DNA of 64,000 bases from an uncultured Reyranella sp. (GCF_945957355.1 NZ_CAMFKM010000006.1:62001-126000); one strand, 5' to 3'. Numbered from the stretch's first letter, positions 18,409-27,790 are shown. Notes: generated by a model from the sequence alone, not told the origin. A program made the numbers and translations.

Positions 18409-19681
18409 AACGGCATATTTCCGTCATTGGGCTGGGCTATGTCGGCCTGCCCGTCGCCGCCGGTTTCGGCCGTGCGGGCGTCGGATGGTGGACGTCGACA
18501 GCCGGCGCGTCGCCGAGCTCTCGCGTGGTCATGACCGCACGGGAGAGGTCGAGCCGGCCCTGCTCAAGGCGCCCGGCCTGAGCTATTCCTCGGATCGCCG
18601 GACTCTTGCAGCCGGCGATTTCCACATCGTGACGGTGCCGACGCCGATCGACGCCAGCAAGCAGCCCGACCTCACCCCGTTGAAAGGCGCTTCCGAGACA
18701 ATCGGTCGGGTGCTCAAGCGCGGCGACATCGTTGTCTACGAGTCGACCGTCTACCCCGGAGTCACCGAAGACGTCTGCATTCCTGTGCTGGAAAGGAGTT
18801 CCGGGCTCAAATGGAAGATCGACTTCAACGTCGGCTACTCGCCTGAGCGCATCAACCCCGGTGACAAGGAGCGCCGCTTCGACAACATCCTGAAGATCGT
18901 GTCGGCCGACACGCCCGAGACGCTCGACATCGTCGATGCAACCTATCGCGACGTCGTGACGGCCGGCACCCATCGGGCGGGGTCGATCAAAGTGGCCGAG
19001 TTCGCCAAGGTTCTGGAGAATACCCAGCGCGACATAAACATCGCGCTGATCAACGAGGTGGCACTGATTTCCGACCGGCTCGGAATCGACACGCGCGACG
19101 TACTCGACGCGGCCGGGACCAAGTGGAATTTCCCGCCCTTCAAGCCCGGCCTCGTTGGCGGCCATTGCATCGGCGTCGCCCCCTTCTACATCGCGCACAA
19201 GGCCGAGGAAGTGGGCTATCATCCTCACGTCATCCACTCCGGTCGCCGCGTCAATGACAGCATGGGCGTGCACGTGGCCAACCGGGTGGTGCGCAGCGTC
19301 ATGCGGCATTCCCGCAATGGCCGCCCCATCGTCACCGTGCTGGGCGTCACTTTCAAAGAGAACGTCCCTGATATTCGCAACACCCGCGTGGTCGACATCG
19401 TCCGCGAGCTCGAGGATTTCGGGATCACGGTCCAGCTTCATGATCCGATGGCCGATGGCGGCCTGTTGCACGAGGAATACGATCTCGCTCTAACGCCGCT
19501 CGACGCGCTGCAGCCCGCCGATGCCGTCGTTCTGGCGGTCGCACACCGGCTCTATCGTGAGGGCGGCTGGCCACTCGTGAAGCCGCTGCTGAAGCCGGCC
19601 GGTGGCCGCTTCGTAGCCGACGTCACCGGCCTGCTCGACCGGGCCACCACGCCCCAAGGCGTCACCCTCTGGCGTCTCTGA
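18405..19681 (+). pseudogene. UDP-sugar 6-dehydrogenase (TviB/WbpA type) with a frameshift
   Basis: The family oxidises UDP-N-acetylhexosamine (or UDP-glucose) to the uronic acid using NAD, supplying a charged sugar for polysaccharide. The first 25 codons (HISVIGLGYVGLPVAAGFGR, with the NAD-binding GxGxxG) are in one frame. From about 18485 the protein continues in another frame as VDVDSRRVAELSRGHDRTGE. The break lies between about 18480 and 18490 and equals one missing or two extra bases. The rest, about 397 codons, is intact: the catalytic Cys in GLVGGHCIGVAPFYIAHKAE and the C-terminal FKENVPDIRNTRV. Usual members have DP where this has AP after GGHCIGV. Either the gene is newly inactivated or the sequence has an error there. 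Confidence 0.75.
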
Positions 19682-19751
19682 GACACCAGAACCACATCTC
19701 TGCGGCGTGACTCCTCAGCCGCCGAGGAACACCAGGTGAGACGGTGTGTAG

Positions 19752-22142
19752 TTAGCTCTTCGACGCCAATGTCAGCGGCCGTCGGCCTCCGGCATTGGCA
19801 GCCGCGTCGATACCCGAGCCGTAATACCCCCGGTACCGCGAATAGTAGTCACCGTGATCGCCGTAGCCATAACGTGCGTGCTTGGCCAGGTTGACGCGGT
19901 TGATGACGATGCCGACATGGCTGCTCACGTTCAGCAGCGCCGAAATCGCCGTTTTGACCACCTCTCGGGGAGTCTTCGCCCACTGCACAATAAAGACCGT
20001 GTAGTCGGCAAGGCGCGAGATGATGCGTGCGTCCGAGACCGCCATCACTGGCGGCCCATCCAGGATCACGAGATCGTAACGCTCCGCGAAAACCCCAAGG
20101 GCCGCCTTCATGGCATGCGACTCCAGGATTTCCGGCGCGTTGGGTGTGTTCGGCCGGGCACAGATATAGTCCACCCCCGACAAATCGTGGCGCCGGGTGC
20201 ACTCCTCCAGCGTCTTGATGCCCATCAGGTATTCGTCGATCGTCCCGCCACGATCCTTGAGTCCCAGCGCCGCCGAGAGACGAGCCTGCCGGAGGTCGAG
20301 ATCGACGACAAGCACGCGGCGCGACGCGTTCATCTTCGTCAGCAACCCGCCGAGCGCGGCCACGAAGGTCGTCTTGCCCTCGCTCGGCGTCGACGAGGTG
20401 ATCGCGATGATGCGCGGCGGCCGGTCGAGGCTGCCTAGACTGATGGCGGTGAACACGGCTCGTATCGACTCCGCGGCCGGAGATGTCGTGTTCTCGAGCA
20501 CGTGTGCCACGACGTTGGAACGCGTGGTCGCCGGTCCCTTGACCTCCGGCACCATACCGAGGACCCCGACGCCGGTGGCTTCCTCGACCTGGGAAGCCGA
20601 GCGGAACACGCGGTCCAGCTTCTCCGCAGCAACTGCGCCGGCCATGCCGAGGAGCGAGCCGATGATGAACGCCCCCATCAGGCCGGTCTTGTAGTTCGGT
20701 GACGACGGCGCACCCGACGGATGGGCATAGGCGAGGATACGGGCATCGGCGCGCTGAATATCCTGCTGCTCGCGCAGTTCCTTGAAGCGCGTCAGGAATC
20801 CCTCGTACAGGGTACGATTGGACTGCGCCTCTCGCTCCAGCTGCTTCAGCTCGGCCTCATACTGGCTGGCAGCCCCGGAAATCACAGACGCCTTGTCGAC
20901 CAGTTCCTTGAGTTCGTCCTCTTCCGACTTGGCAGCGTCGAGTTCGGCACGGACGGCGAGCGTGATGCGCTGCGTCTCGGTTATGAAGCGAGCCCGGATC
21001 GAGGCAAGTTCGTTGCGGACCTGCTGGATCTTCGGATGGTTCTCGCCGAGCTGCGACGAAAGCTCCGCGCTCTTGCGGGTGAGGTCCACGTCCTGGATGC
21101 GCAGCGCCGACAGGGTGGCGTTGCCTGACACTTCCGGGATGTTGGCGAGTTCGCCCGGGTTGAGGCTCGCCTTGCTGAGCGCGATCAGACGGCCCTCGCG
21201 CTCAATGCGGCGGCCCTTGGCGGCGGTGTAGCGGGCGTTGAGATCGGACAGAGTCTGAGTCGAGACGGCGCCCTCGGGACTGCCGGCCAGCCCCTTGTCG
21301 CGGCGATAGGCGGCGACCGCCTCCTCCGCAACCTGCAGGTTGCGGCGCAGCTCCGCCAGGCGCTGCTCCAGCCACTCCGTGGCGCGCCGGTTAGCCTCGT
21401 TCTTGGTATCGATCTGGTCGGCGAGATAGGCCTCGGCGATCGCGTTGGCGATGCGCGCCGACATGGTGCCGTCGGGGCTTTCCACGGTGATCAAGATGAC
21501 GAAGGTGCGGCCGAGCAGCGTGACGCTCAGCCGGCCGGCGACGGCGCCGATCGCGGCGCGGCGCCGAGGATCGCTGTCCTCGGACGGCCGGCCAGCGCGA
21601 GCCGGCGCCGTTGCCGGCGTCGCTTGCTGCGGCTTCGGCGGAGGCGCCAAGAGGGTGGAGATACCGGTGCTCCACAAGTCCCGCAGCGGTTGCAGGGCAT
21701 TGTCGATGAAGCCCGGCGGCTTGGTACCGTTGAATTCAGGATTGTTCGCGAGCCCGAGCTTGTCGACGACACGGCCGATCAGGAACTCGGACTGGATGAC
21801 TTCCAGTTCGCTCTGGATCGCACCCATGTTGAGCGTATCAACGCCCGACAACGCCGCCTCGGTGCTCACCACCTTGAACGTCCGTGTATCGAGCATGATG
21901 CGCGAAGATGCCTTGTAGAGAGGCGTAGCCTGGGCGATCACCAGCGCCATGAGCGCGGTCGCGATGAGGCCGCAACCGATGATCAACGCCTTGCGGCGAT
22001 TGAGCAGTCGCAACCACTCCCAAAGCTCGTTCGGCGTTTCGACGGGACGCGCCGGCGCAAGCGCCGCCACTTCCGCTGCGGGCACCATACGATTCTGGCT
22101 GGGCTCATCCACAATGTGGTCCGCCCTAGGCAACGATCCCAT
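19752..22142 (-). CDS. Wzc-like polysaccharide co-polymerase and tyrosine autokinase
   Basis: A 796-residue inner-membrane protein that controls polysaccharide chain length and export through cycles of tyrosine phosphorylation. The N-terminal Wzz domain includes a first transmembrane helix (ALIIGCGLIATALMALVIAQ) and NELWEWLRLL before it. A long coiled-coil (about 240-480) with the GNVR-type region follows, then a second helix (GAFIIGSLLGMAGAVAAE). The cytoplasmic BY-kinase has Walker A SSTPSEGKTT (about 578-590), A' VLVVDLDLR (about 607) and Walker B DLVILDGPP (about 689). The tail holds a tyrosine cluster (YGYGDHGDYYSRYRGYYGSG). The start at 22142 has GGAG upstream; a longer frame from 22277 has no family match. 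It is followed upstream by wza and the barrel gene on the same strand, as in exopolysaccharide operons. Confidence 0.92.
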   Translation of the reverse strand: MGSLPRADHIVDEPSQNRMVPAAEVAALAPARPVETPNELWEWLRLLNRRKALIIGCGLIATALMALVIAQATPLYKASSRIMLDTRTFKVVSTEAALSGVDTLNMGAIQSELEVIQSEFLIGRVVDKLGLANNPEFNGTKPPGFIDNALQPLRDLWSTGISTLLAPPPKPQQATPATAPARAGRPSEDSDPRRRAAIGAVAGRLSVTLLGRTFVILITVESPDGTMSARIANAIAEAYLADQIDTKNEANRRATEWLEQRLAELRRNLQVAEEAVAAYRRDKGLAGSPEGAVSTQTLSDLNARYTAAKGRRIEREGRLIALSKASLNPGELANIPEVSGNATLSALRIQDVDLTRKSAELSSQLGENHPKIQQVRNELASIRARFITETQRITLAVRAELDAAKSEEDELKELVDKASVISGAASQYEAELKQLEREAQSNRTLYEGFLTRFKELREQQDIQRADARILAYAHPSGAPSSPNYKTGLMGAFIIGSLLGMAGAVAAEKLDRVFRSASQVEEATGVGVLGMVPEVKGPATTRSNVVAHVLENTTSPAAESIRAVFTAISLGSLDRPPRIIAITSSTPSEGKTTFVAALGGLLTKMNASRRVLVVDLDLRQARLSAALGLKDRGGTIDEYLMGIKTLEECTRRHDLSGVDYICARPNTPNAPEILESHAMKAALGVFAERYDLVILDGPPVMAVSDARIISRLADYTVFIVQWAKTPREVVKTAISALLNVSSHVGIVINRVNLAKHARYGYGDHGDYYSRYRGYYGSGIDAAANAGGRRPLTLASKS

Positions 22143-22319
22143 CCCACGACACTCCGCGAAAAAGACAACTCGCGACGACACCCGATCGAAACGACGCAAC
22201 GCACCAGTCCCTTCCGGAACCGCATCTTGCACGCCACCGACCCTACCTACGGACGGCCCCACACCGTCCATCCCCAAGTCCTACGCCGAAGCTCTACTTC
22301 GTAGGCCTTACGCCAACCT

Positions 22320-22925
22320 TTAGAACCAACGCTCCGGCACCCGAATGATGTCGCCCGGCCCCACCGGGGAATCTTCGGTAACCGTCTCTTCCTGACCCTG
22401 CTGCGCATTGAACCGCTGGATGGTGATGCGGGTCTTGGAGGCACGCCGCGTATACCCTCCAGCGATTGCAATCGCCTGCACGACATTGATCCCTGATACG
22501 TAAGGGAACGATCCCGGACGGCTGATCTCGCCGATGATGTAGAACGGACGCCGCGACACCAGGTCGACGCTGATACGCGGATTTCGGAGATAGCCCCCGG
22601 ACCGATAACGGTCTGCCAGCATCGCCTCGATTTCCGGCATCGACATGCCCAATACGACCACACGGCCCGCCATGCGCGGCGAAATCATGCCGGTCGAGTC
22701 GACCTCGTACTCTCCAGACAGTTCCGTATCCGACAGGACGGTCACGCGCAACCTGTCGCCGGGCGCGACACGGTATTCGCCAAGCCGCAGGTTCTGCGTG
22801 CCCTGCGACGGCTGCTGGATCGTCATCGTCGACATCGGCGGCTGCGGATCGCAGGCACTGACGGCCAGTACGGCAACCGTTAGGAGCGGCGCGAGGCAGC
22901 GGGAGAGGAAATTGCGCAAATTCAC
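22320..22925 (-). CDS. Wza-like polysaccharide export lipoprotein
   Basis: A 201-residue outer-membrane export protein. A lipoprotein signal (LLTVAVLAVSAC) puts the lipid-anchored cysteine at about residue 25. The body is the short Poly_export plus SLBB arrangement: LRLGEYRVAPGDRLRVTV, then RPFYIIGEISRPGSFPYVSG, then a final PGDIIRVPERWF. It is shorter than E. coli Wza (379 residues), matching the compact form in alphaproteobacterial exopolysaccharide loci. The GTG at 22925 lies 4 nt after the stop of the barrel gene and has GGAG upstream. A TTG at 22943 is an alternative. It is translated just before the Wzc-like kinase. Confidence 0.9.
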   Translation of the reverse strand: MNLRNFLSRCLAPLLTVAVLAVSACDPQPPMSTMTIQQPSQGTQNLRLGEYRVAPGDRLRVTVLSDTELSGEYEVDSTGMISPRMAGRVVVLGMSMPEIEAMLADRYRSGGYLRNPRISVDLVSRRPFYIIGEISRPGSFPYVSGINVVQAIAIAGGYTRRASKTRITIQRFNAQQGQEETVTEDSPVGPGDIIRVPERWF

Positions 22926-22929
22926 CGGA

Positions 22930-24276
22930 TCACCGCGCTCCAACGACTCGAATAGAGATCACTTCCCTGGTGAACGACGGCCCCCCATTGGCAACGTCGG
23001 TCGACGATCCGCTGGTATGTTCGTACAGGGGCCCGATCTGGACCTGTGGGCGCAGGGAATACAGCAAACCCAGAGACGCGCGCCAGTAGTAATCGGTGCG
23101 CGGCCCCACACCGGAGCCGGGAACCGGGTTGTATTCCGCAATATTGATGCCCGTACCCCCCACCATTTTCCAGGCGTCGTGGATATCGTAGGTGAAGTCG
23201 ATACCAAGCGACGTCGAGACGTAGTTCTGGTAGTTGCTGTACGCCGATTCGTTGATTGACCGCATGAATGCTGGCTTGATCGTCAGCGGCTCATAGCCGT
23301 TCCAGATGCCCGTCAATCCGAATGTGAAGGCCGGCGTCGACGAACCGTCCGCCAGGAAGGTCTGGTTGGTGTACCCGACGAAACCTTCCAGTTTGGTCTT
23401 TTCCGAAAGTTTGACCGTCGCACCGAAGTTCACATACCAGCCGTTCGAATCGCGCTGCTGGCCATAGACATTGATGAACTGGTCATAGATGCGCTGGTTG
23501 AGGCCGGGCGTGACCCACACGTCGATGCCATCCGCAATTTCGTAGCCGAACCGGATGCGCTCTTCATACTCCATGCGATCACGACTCGCGCCCGGCAGGC
23601 CGCTCACGGGAATGATGCTGTTGTCGAGGTATCGGTAACGCGTGGCCGAGACCTTGGCATCGTAGAAAAACCTGTTGAAGCGCTGATAGAGGCCAATCTC
23701 GATCGGGAGCGAATCGGCGACGGTAGGCGAACTTGCGACCAGAGCATTGGGCGTGCCGAGGGCTTCCGTTTGACGGCGCACGCCTATCAGGCCGGTAGCA
23801 TAGAAATCCTCCTGGATGTCGAGGCGCCCGTCCGCCTGAACATAGCCGTTCCAGTAGTTCTGGGAGGTTGCATTCGAGTAGAAGCCGAAGCCGCCGCCCG
23901 CCGCAACGCGCAGCGAATGATTCAGCCAGTCGGACTTGAGTTCGACGACCGGCTTGATGAGCGTATAGGGCGATCCCACGGTCGGCGCTGCGGTGGCGTA
24001 GACGTTGCTGTCGTACCCCGCTTGCACCTCTATTGACGGGTAGAGGGTGAAAGCGCCGACGGCAATGCCGACCTCGCTCGTTCCAATGCCCGGCGCCGCC
24101 GAAGATACCGGCACATCCGCCGGAATATCCACAGCTGGCGTCTGCTCGAAGAGAATCTCTGCAGCGGGCGACGCCGATTCCATCTGCGCATGCGCAACCG
24201 ATCCCACGCACGTGAGCAGGACCCAGCCGACAACAGGCGACCAAATCAGTTGCGATCGATGCGCACGAATTGCCAT
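22930..24276 (-). CDS. VpsM-like outer membrane beta-barrel protein
   Basis: A 448-residue protein with a signal peptide (SPVVGWVLLTCVGSVAHAQ), then about 45 acidic and Pro/Ala-rich residues. A long beta-barrel follows, rich in alternating aromatic and polar strands (TLYPSIEVQAGYDSNVYAT, LRVAAGGGFGFYSN, FTREVISIRVVGAR at the C-terminus). The pattern fits the BBP2_2/VpsM family found in exopolysaccharide operons, thought to form or assist the outer membrane pore. The start at 24276 is chosen because it places the signal peptide at the N-terminus; the frame is open to 24387. It overlaps the preceding region closely and is followed directly by the wza-like gene. Confidence 0.82.
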   Translation of the reverse strand: MAIRAHRSQLIWSPVVGWVLLTCVGSVAHAQMESASPAAEILFEQTPAVDIPADVPVSSAAPGIGTSEVGIAVGAFTLYPSIEVQAGYDSNVYATAAPTVGSPYTLIKPVVELKSDWLNHSLRVAAGGGFGFYSNATSQNYWNGYVQADGRLDIQEDFYATGLIGVRRQTEALGTPNALVASSPTVADSLPIEIGLYQRFNRFFYDAKVSATRYRYLDNSIIPVSGLPGASRDRMEYEERIRFGYEIADGIDVWVTPGLNQRIYDQFINVYGQQRDSNGWYVNFGATVKLSEKTKLEGFVGYTNQTFLADGSSTPAFTFGLTGIWNGYEPLTIKPAFMRSINESAYSNYQNYVSTSLGIDFTYDIHDAWKMVGGTGINIAEYNPVPGSGVGPRTDYYWRASLGLLYSLRPQVQIGPLYEHTSGSSTDVANGGPSFTREVISIRVVGAR

Positions 24277-24349
24277 GGGTTCTCGAGGCCATCCGGGTAG
24301 CGGTCCGAGAGTCGGCTGGAGAAAACTTCCCCGCAGACTCCCCCGGACA

Positions 24350-25147
24350 CTACCTTGGGCTCTGCTGCTGCGGCGTCGTCGGGTCATAGATAACCGGTGG
24401 AAGCGGTCCGGGTGGACCCGGGAACGGGGGCGACGGCGGCTGGGGATTTGAGACCGGCGTATAGGGCGACGACGGCTGCTGCGGCGGCGGCGGAAGGGTG
24501 TTCACCAGGCTCGCGAGCGTCGGACCGGTGGTCCCGCCTGGCTGGCCCAGTTGTTGCGCAATGTACTGCTGCCAGGTCGGACCACCGACAGGACCGTAGG
24601 CGGCGCCATCGTACGGCGTGTCATTCGGTGGCGGAAGCAGCGGACCGCCGGCCGTCGTCAGACCTTCAAGTCCGCCCGGAGGACCAGCACCTGGGGCGGT
24701 ATCCTGCAACGGCGCAGCATTCTGAAGCGGTCCGGCATTCTGCAGCGGACCGTTGCTCTGCAACGGGCCGGCACTTTGGAGAGGGCCACCGCTCTGGAGC
24801 GGACCGGCGCTCTGGAGCGGGCCAGCCGTCTGTATTGGACCAGAGCCCTGCAAAGGACCGGCATTCTGGAGCGGACCGCCACCCTGTTGCGGCGCCTGCT
24901 GAGCCTGCTGGGGATCGCTCGTAGGCCCGCCGTTCATGGCCGCCGGCCCACCAGGGCCGGCACCCTGCATCGGACCGGCCCCTTGCATCGGCCCAGTTCC
25001 CTGCTGGCTTGGACCTGCTGCCCCCGGCTGGGAGGCCCCTGGTGGCGCCTGCGCCACTTCTGGGCCAACTTGCGCAGACGCGCCCACGGCCCAGAGGAGG
25101 ACCGATACTGCCGCGAAACCCTGCGCCTTGAGTGCAATTTTCAACAT
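24350..25147 (-). CDS. Secreted low-complexity protein with GPLQ hexapeptide repeats
   Basis: A 265-residue protein of unknown function. A clear signal peptide (MLKIALKAQGFAAVSVLLWA, cleaved after GASA) is followed by a Gly/Pro/Gln/Ala-rich chain with almost no charged residues. About ten tandem hexapeptides of the form GPLQ-(S/N/T/G)-(A/G/S) fill the middle, and shorter PMQGAG units precede them. A proline-rich tail (PPPPQQPSSPYTPVSNPQPP) follows. It should be disordered or form an extended helix-like structure in the periplasm or outside the cell. Start 25147 fits the signal peptide; 25165 is an in-frame alternative. It lies immediately upstream of the barrel-wza-wzc genes on the same strand, so a role in exopolysaccharide export or cell-surface coating is plausible but unproved. 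Confidence 0.7.
   Translation of the reverse strand: MLKIALKAQGFAAVSVLLWAVGASAQVGPEVAQAPPGASQPGAAGPSQQGTGPMQGAGPMQGAGPGGPAAMNGGPTSDPQQAQQAPQQGGGPLQNAGPLQGSGPIQTAGPLQSAGPLQSGGPLQSAGPLQSNGPLQNAGPLQNAAPLQDTAPGAGPPGGLEGLTTAGGPLLPPPNDTPYDGAAYGPVGGPTWQQYIAQQLGQPGGTTGPTLASLVNTLPPPPQQPSSPYTPVSNPQPPSPPFPGPPGPLPPVIYDPTTPQQQSPR
24704..24877 (-). repeat. Tandem 18-bp coding repeats
   Basis: About 9.7 imperfect copies of an 18-nt unit encoding GPLQ-x-x. Consecutive units read GPLQNA, GPLQGS, GPIQTA, GPLQSA, GPLQSG, GPLQSA, GPLQSN, GPLQNA, GPLQNA, APLQ. Copies differ at the third codon positions and in residues 5-6, so the array is not freshly duplicated, but it could still change in length by slippage. 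Confidence 0.85.
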
Positions 25148-25160
25148 GTTACCCAACCCA

Positions 25161-25186
25161 ACCATATGTCTGTATGACGATATGGT
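25161..25186. promoter_or_regulatory. Inverted repeat upstream of the repeat-protein gene
   Basis: ACCATAT (25161-25167) and its exact inverse ATATGGT (25180-25186) are separated by 12 bp. They lie in an AT-rich patch just before the low-complexity protein gene that opens the export operon. The spacing between half-site centres (19 bp) would suit a dimeric regulator. The left arm overlaps the alternative start at 25165. The rest of the gap to 25436 shows no gene or clear terminator. Confidence 0.35.
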
Positions 25187-25436
25187 CATTTTTACGGAGG
25201 CATCACACCCACTTGGCCCACATCGAGAAGCTCGATTTGGTCCCACCCAAGTAAGCATACAAACTAGCGAATCCCATGCAAAAAGCCAAGGGCCTTAGGT
25301 CCCCTGATGCCGCCTTTGGCGCCAGCGTTCAGGGTTCAGAACGAATAAATTCTGCAGCCTGATTGTGGCAAAACACGAGAAGAAGCTTCACCAAAAACGC
25401 AAACAGGATAACCCGCACTTCTGAATCCGCGCCCAC

Positions 25437-26600
25437 TCAAGTCGATGGATGGCTTGGACCGGAACCTGAAGACATGGAGTCGGCCAGTGCCTCGAGCGCG
25501 GTCGCGAAGCCTTCGACGTCTCCGCACGAAACCCGCCAGTATCCTGCAGGCATCGAGCGGGCAAGCAGATCGACATCGGAATCTGCGCTTCCGACGAATA
25601 GCACGGGCCTGCCTGATTCGAGACATGCGTAAATCTTGGACGGCATGACATAGCCGACGAAGGCATCGCGCAGGGTCACGAGGTGTGCGGCGGGTGCCCG
25701 GAGCAACCCGGCCAGCCTCTCCAAGGGCACCGGGGATGACCGATGGAACGGCAAGCCTGCATTCCCAAGACGCCTGGCGACCTCCTCAGCGCCCGCCCCT
25801 GTGGCAGAAAGCCACAGTAGAACGCGCCCGCTTCCCTGTCGGTGATGGAGTTCGTACCCGCGTACTAGGGTCTCGACCTCATGGGCGACGCCGTAGTTGC
25901 CGGAATAGAGCAGCACGCACTTGCCGACGAGGTCCGCCGGCAGGGGCTCGATCTGAGCGTCGGGTGAAAACGCGACGGGAGAGCCATCCCGCACCAGGGC
26001 AATTCGCTCGGCTGGAACGCCCGTCACACTCAGGCGCCGTCGCTGATCCTCGCCGAGGACCTCGAAGCCATCGACCCGACGGCGCCAGAAGTTCGTAAGT
26101 CCCAGCAACACGCTCAGGGCACGTGAGGGCCGATCCCGCGCCGCGATCAGGCATTCCGGGTGGAAATCGGTGATCCGGTAGATGAGCCGCCCGCGCCACA
26201 GCAGCTTCAGGGGCACCAGCAGGTGAATGAGAAACGGCGGCGACCCTGTGAACAGGATGCCGTCGGCTGCCCGCAGTGAACCGAAAGCCGCTAGGATCAG
26301 GCGCACGTTCGTGGCGATCGTCCACAGCATGCGACCCGACAGCGACCCCCGCGGGACCGGACGTGCCGAGAGACGGATTTCGGTCAGGCGGCCCCTGCCT
26401 CTCTCTTCATGGACCGTCGACCCGGCACCCGTCGTCAGGCCGACCAGCGTGACCTCGTGTCCCTGCTCCGCCAGCCTCTCCGCGCGCATCTGCATGTACT
26501 GCCCGACGGCGCCGAAATCCGGCGGCAGCCAGTCGGCGATGATGACGATGCGGCGCTCCTTCACCGGATCGAACGGGCTCTGCTCGAACAGCCCGGTCAC
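25437..26600 (-). CDS. GT4 glycosyltransferase, WbuB-like
   Basis: A 387-residue GT-B glycosyltransferase acting at the cytoplasmic face of the membrane in polysaccharide repeat assembly. The N-terminal half has IADWLPPDFGAVGQYMQMRA and RGRLIYRITDFHPE, typical of WbuB-like enzymes. The donor half has VLLYSGNYGVAHEVETLVRG and VGYVMPSKIYACLESGRPVL. The last is the P-S-K-(I/V)-x-E/C loop that replaces the usual E-G-F-G-x-x-x-x-E motif in this subgroup. GTG 26600 is used: it overlaps the upstream gene's TGA (GTGA) and has GGGAG 9 nt before it, so the two genes are coupled. Confidence 0.87.
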   Translation of the reverse strand: MTGLFEQSPFDPVKERRIVIIADWLPPDFGAVGQYMQMRAERLAEQGHEVTLVGLTTGAGSTVHEERGRGRLTEIRLSARPVPRGSLSGRMLWTIATNVRLILAAFGSLRAADGILFTGSPPFLIHLLVPLKLLWRGRLIYRITDFHPECLIAARDRPSRALSVLLGLTNFWRRRVDGFEVLGEDQRRRLSVTGVPAERIALVRDGSPVAFSPDAQIEPLPADLVGKCVLLYSGNYGVAHEVETLVRGYELHHRQGSGRVLLWLSATGAGAEEVARRLGNAGLPFHRSSPVPLERLAGLLRAPAAHLVTLRDAFVGYVMPSKIYACLESGRPVLFVGSADSDVDLLARSMPAGYWRVSCGDVEGFATALEALADSMSSGSGPSHPST

Positions 26601-27790
26601 GCGGCCGCTCCCGGTCGTGCCGCATCGGCGATCGAACGATAGAGTTCGGCCATCCGCCGGGCGACAGCAGGCCATCCATAATGATCGACTACATGCGTCC
26701 GCCCCGTCTCGCCCTGCCGGCGGCAGAGGGTCGGGTCGGCGAACATCACCCGCAAGCCCGTCGCGATGGCGGAAGGAGTCGGGTCGACAACCAGCCCTGC
26801 CTGAATATCGCGCACGATCTCCGACATGCCGACATCGGGCGTGGCCAGGACGGGTACGCCCCGCCGCATGGCCTCGAAGGCGGCGATGCCGAAATTCTCC
26901 GACAGCGACGTCATCGCGAAAAGACGTGCCGCCGCGAACAACGCCTCCTTGTCGGCGCCCGAGACATGCCGTGCGATGATCGTCACCCGGTCGGCGACGC
27001 CGAGGCGAGCCGCCTCCGACGCGAGGAATTCGGCCTGCCCTCCATCGTCACCGGCCATGACCGCACGCACCGAAGGCGCCTCGGCAAGGGCTGCGATCAC
27101 CCGGTCGAGCCCCTTCTCCCAACTCAACCGCCCAAATGACAGAACCATCGGACCGCCTGAAATCGCCGCGGCCACGTCGGGAGACAGCGCCGCCGTCGAC
27201 GGTGGCGGTGGATCGTCAACGCCGTGCGGAATCATCACGATGGGCGGCAGGCGCCAGCCAAAGCTCGCGATGTGCTGCGCTTCGATAGCCGACGTCGCAT
27301 GGACAGCCGCGGCGGCCTCCAGATTGGGACGGTCGATCAGACGGATCCAGGCTTCCTTGACCCAGCGACTCTTCCGCCGGATCAGTTCGGGCACGAGCAT
27401 GCCTCTCGGCGAGATCACGTAGGGGATGCCGTGCGCGCGCGCCGCACGGGCGCCGGCGAGGATCGGCCACAGGAAGACCGAATGCAGGTGCACGGCGTCG
27501 AACCCCGCGATCGATGCCGCGAGGGCCTTCCCCATCGGCGGAGACCAGTAGAGCCGGCGCAGCACGCGGCTGGGAAAATAGGTGACCTTCACCCCGTCGA
27601 CATCGACGGGAGTCATCAGGGGCACGTCGCTATCCGACGGACCGTCGACGCTGGTGGTGAAGACCTGCACGTCGTGGCCGGCCGCGGCAAGTTCCCTGCA
27701 GAGCGCGTGGACGGAACGGATCGGCCCGCCGTATCTCACCGCCGGCAGATAGGTCGGAACGACGTGAAGAAGGCGCAACGGCTCGTCCAC
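26597..27790 (-). CDS. GT4 glycosyltransferase
   Basis: A 397-residue GT-B retaining glycosyltransferase. The acceptor half begins LRLLHVVPTYLPAVRYGGPI with the family's glycine-rich loop. HGIPYVISPRGML is followed by the donor half (VLSFGRLSWEKGLDRVIAAL), and SENFGIAAFEAMRRGVPVLA supplies the E-x7-E motif. The open frame extends to 27982, but homology starts only at the GTG at 27790. That start leaves 71 bp to the divergent PIG-L gene, enough for two promoters. It is the first gene of a two-gene unit with the WbuB-like transferase. Confidence 0.87.
   Translation of the reverse strand: MDEPLRLLHVVPTYLPAVRYGGPIRSVHALCRELAAAGHDVQVFTTSVDGPSDSDVPLMTPVDVDGVKVTYFPSRVLRRLYWSPPMGKALAASIAGFDAVHLHSVFLWPILAGARAARAHGIPYVISPRGMLVPELIRRKSRWVKEAWIRLIDRPNLEAAAAVHATSAIEAQHIASFGWRLPPIVMIPHGVDDPPPPSTAALSPDVAAAISGGPMVLSFGRLSWEKGLDRVIAALAEAPSVRAVMAGDDGGQAEFLASEAARLGVADRVTIIARHVSGADKEALFAAARLFAMTSLSENFGIAAFEAMRRGVPVLATPDVGMSEIVRDIQAGLVVDPTPSAIATGLRVMFADPTLCRRQGETGRTHVVDHYGWPAVARRMAELYRSIADAARPGAAA

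Noticed and set aside
22143..22277. N-terminal extension of the Wzc-like protein
   Set aside because: The residues do not match the family, and a better start with GGAG lies at 22142.
24704..24877. CRISPR-like direct repeats
   Set aside because: The repeats are contiguous 18-bp units inside an open frame with no spacers; they are coding repeats.
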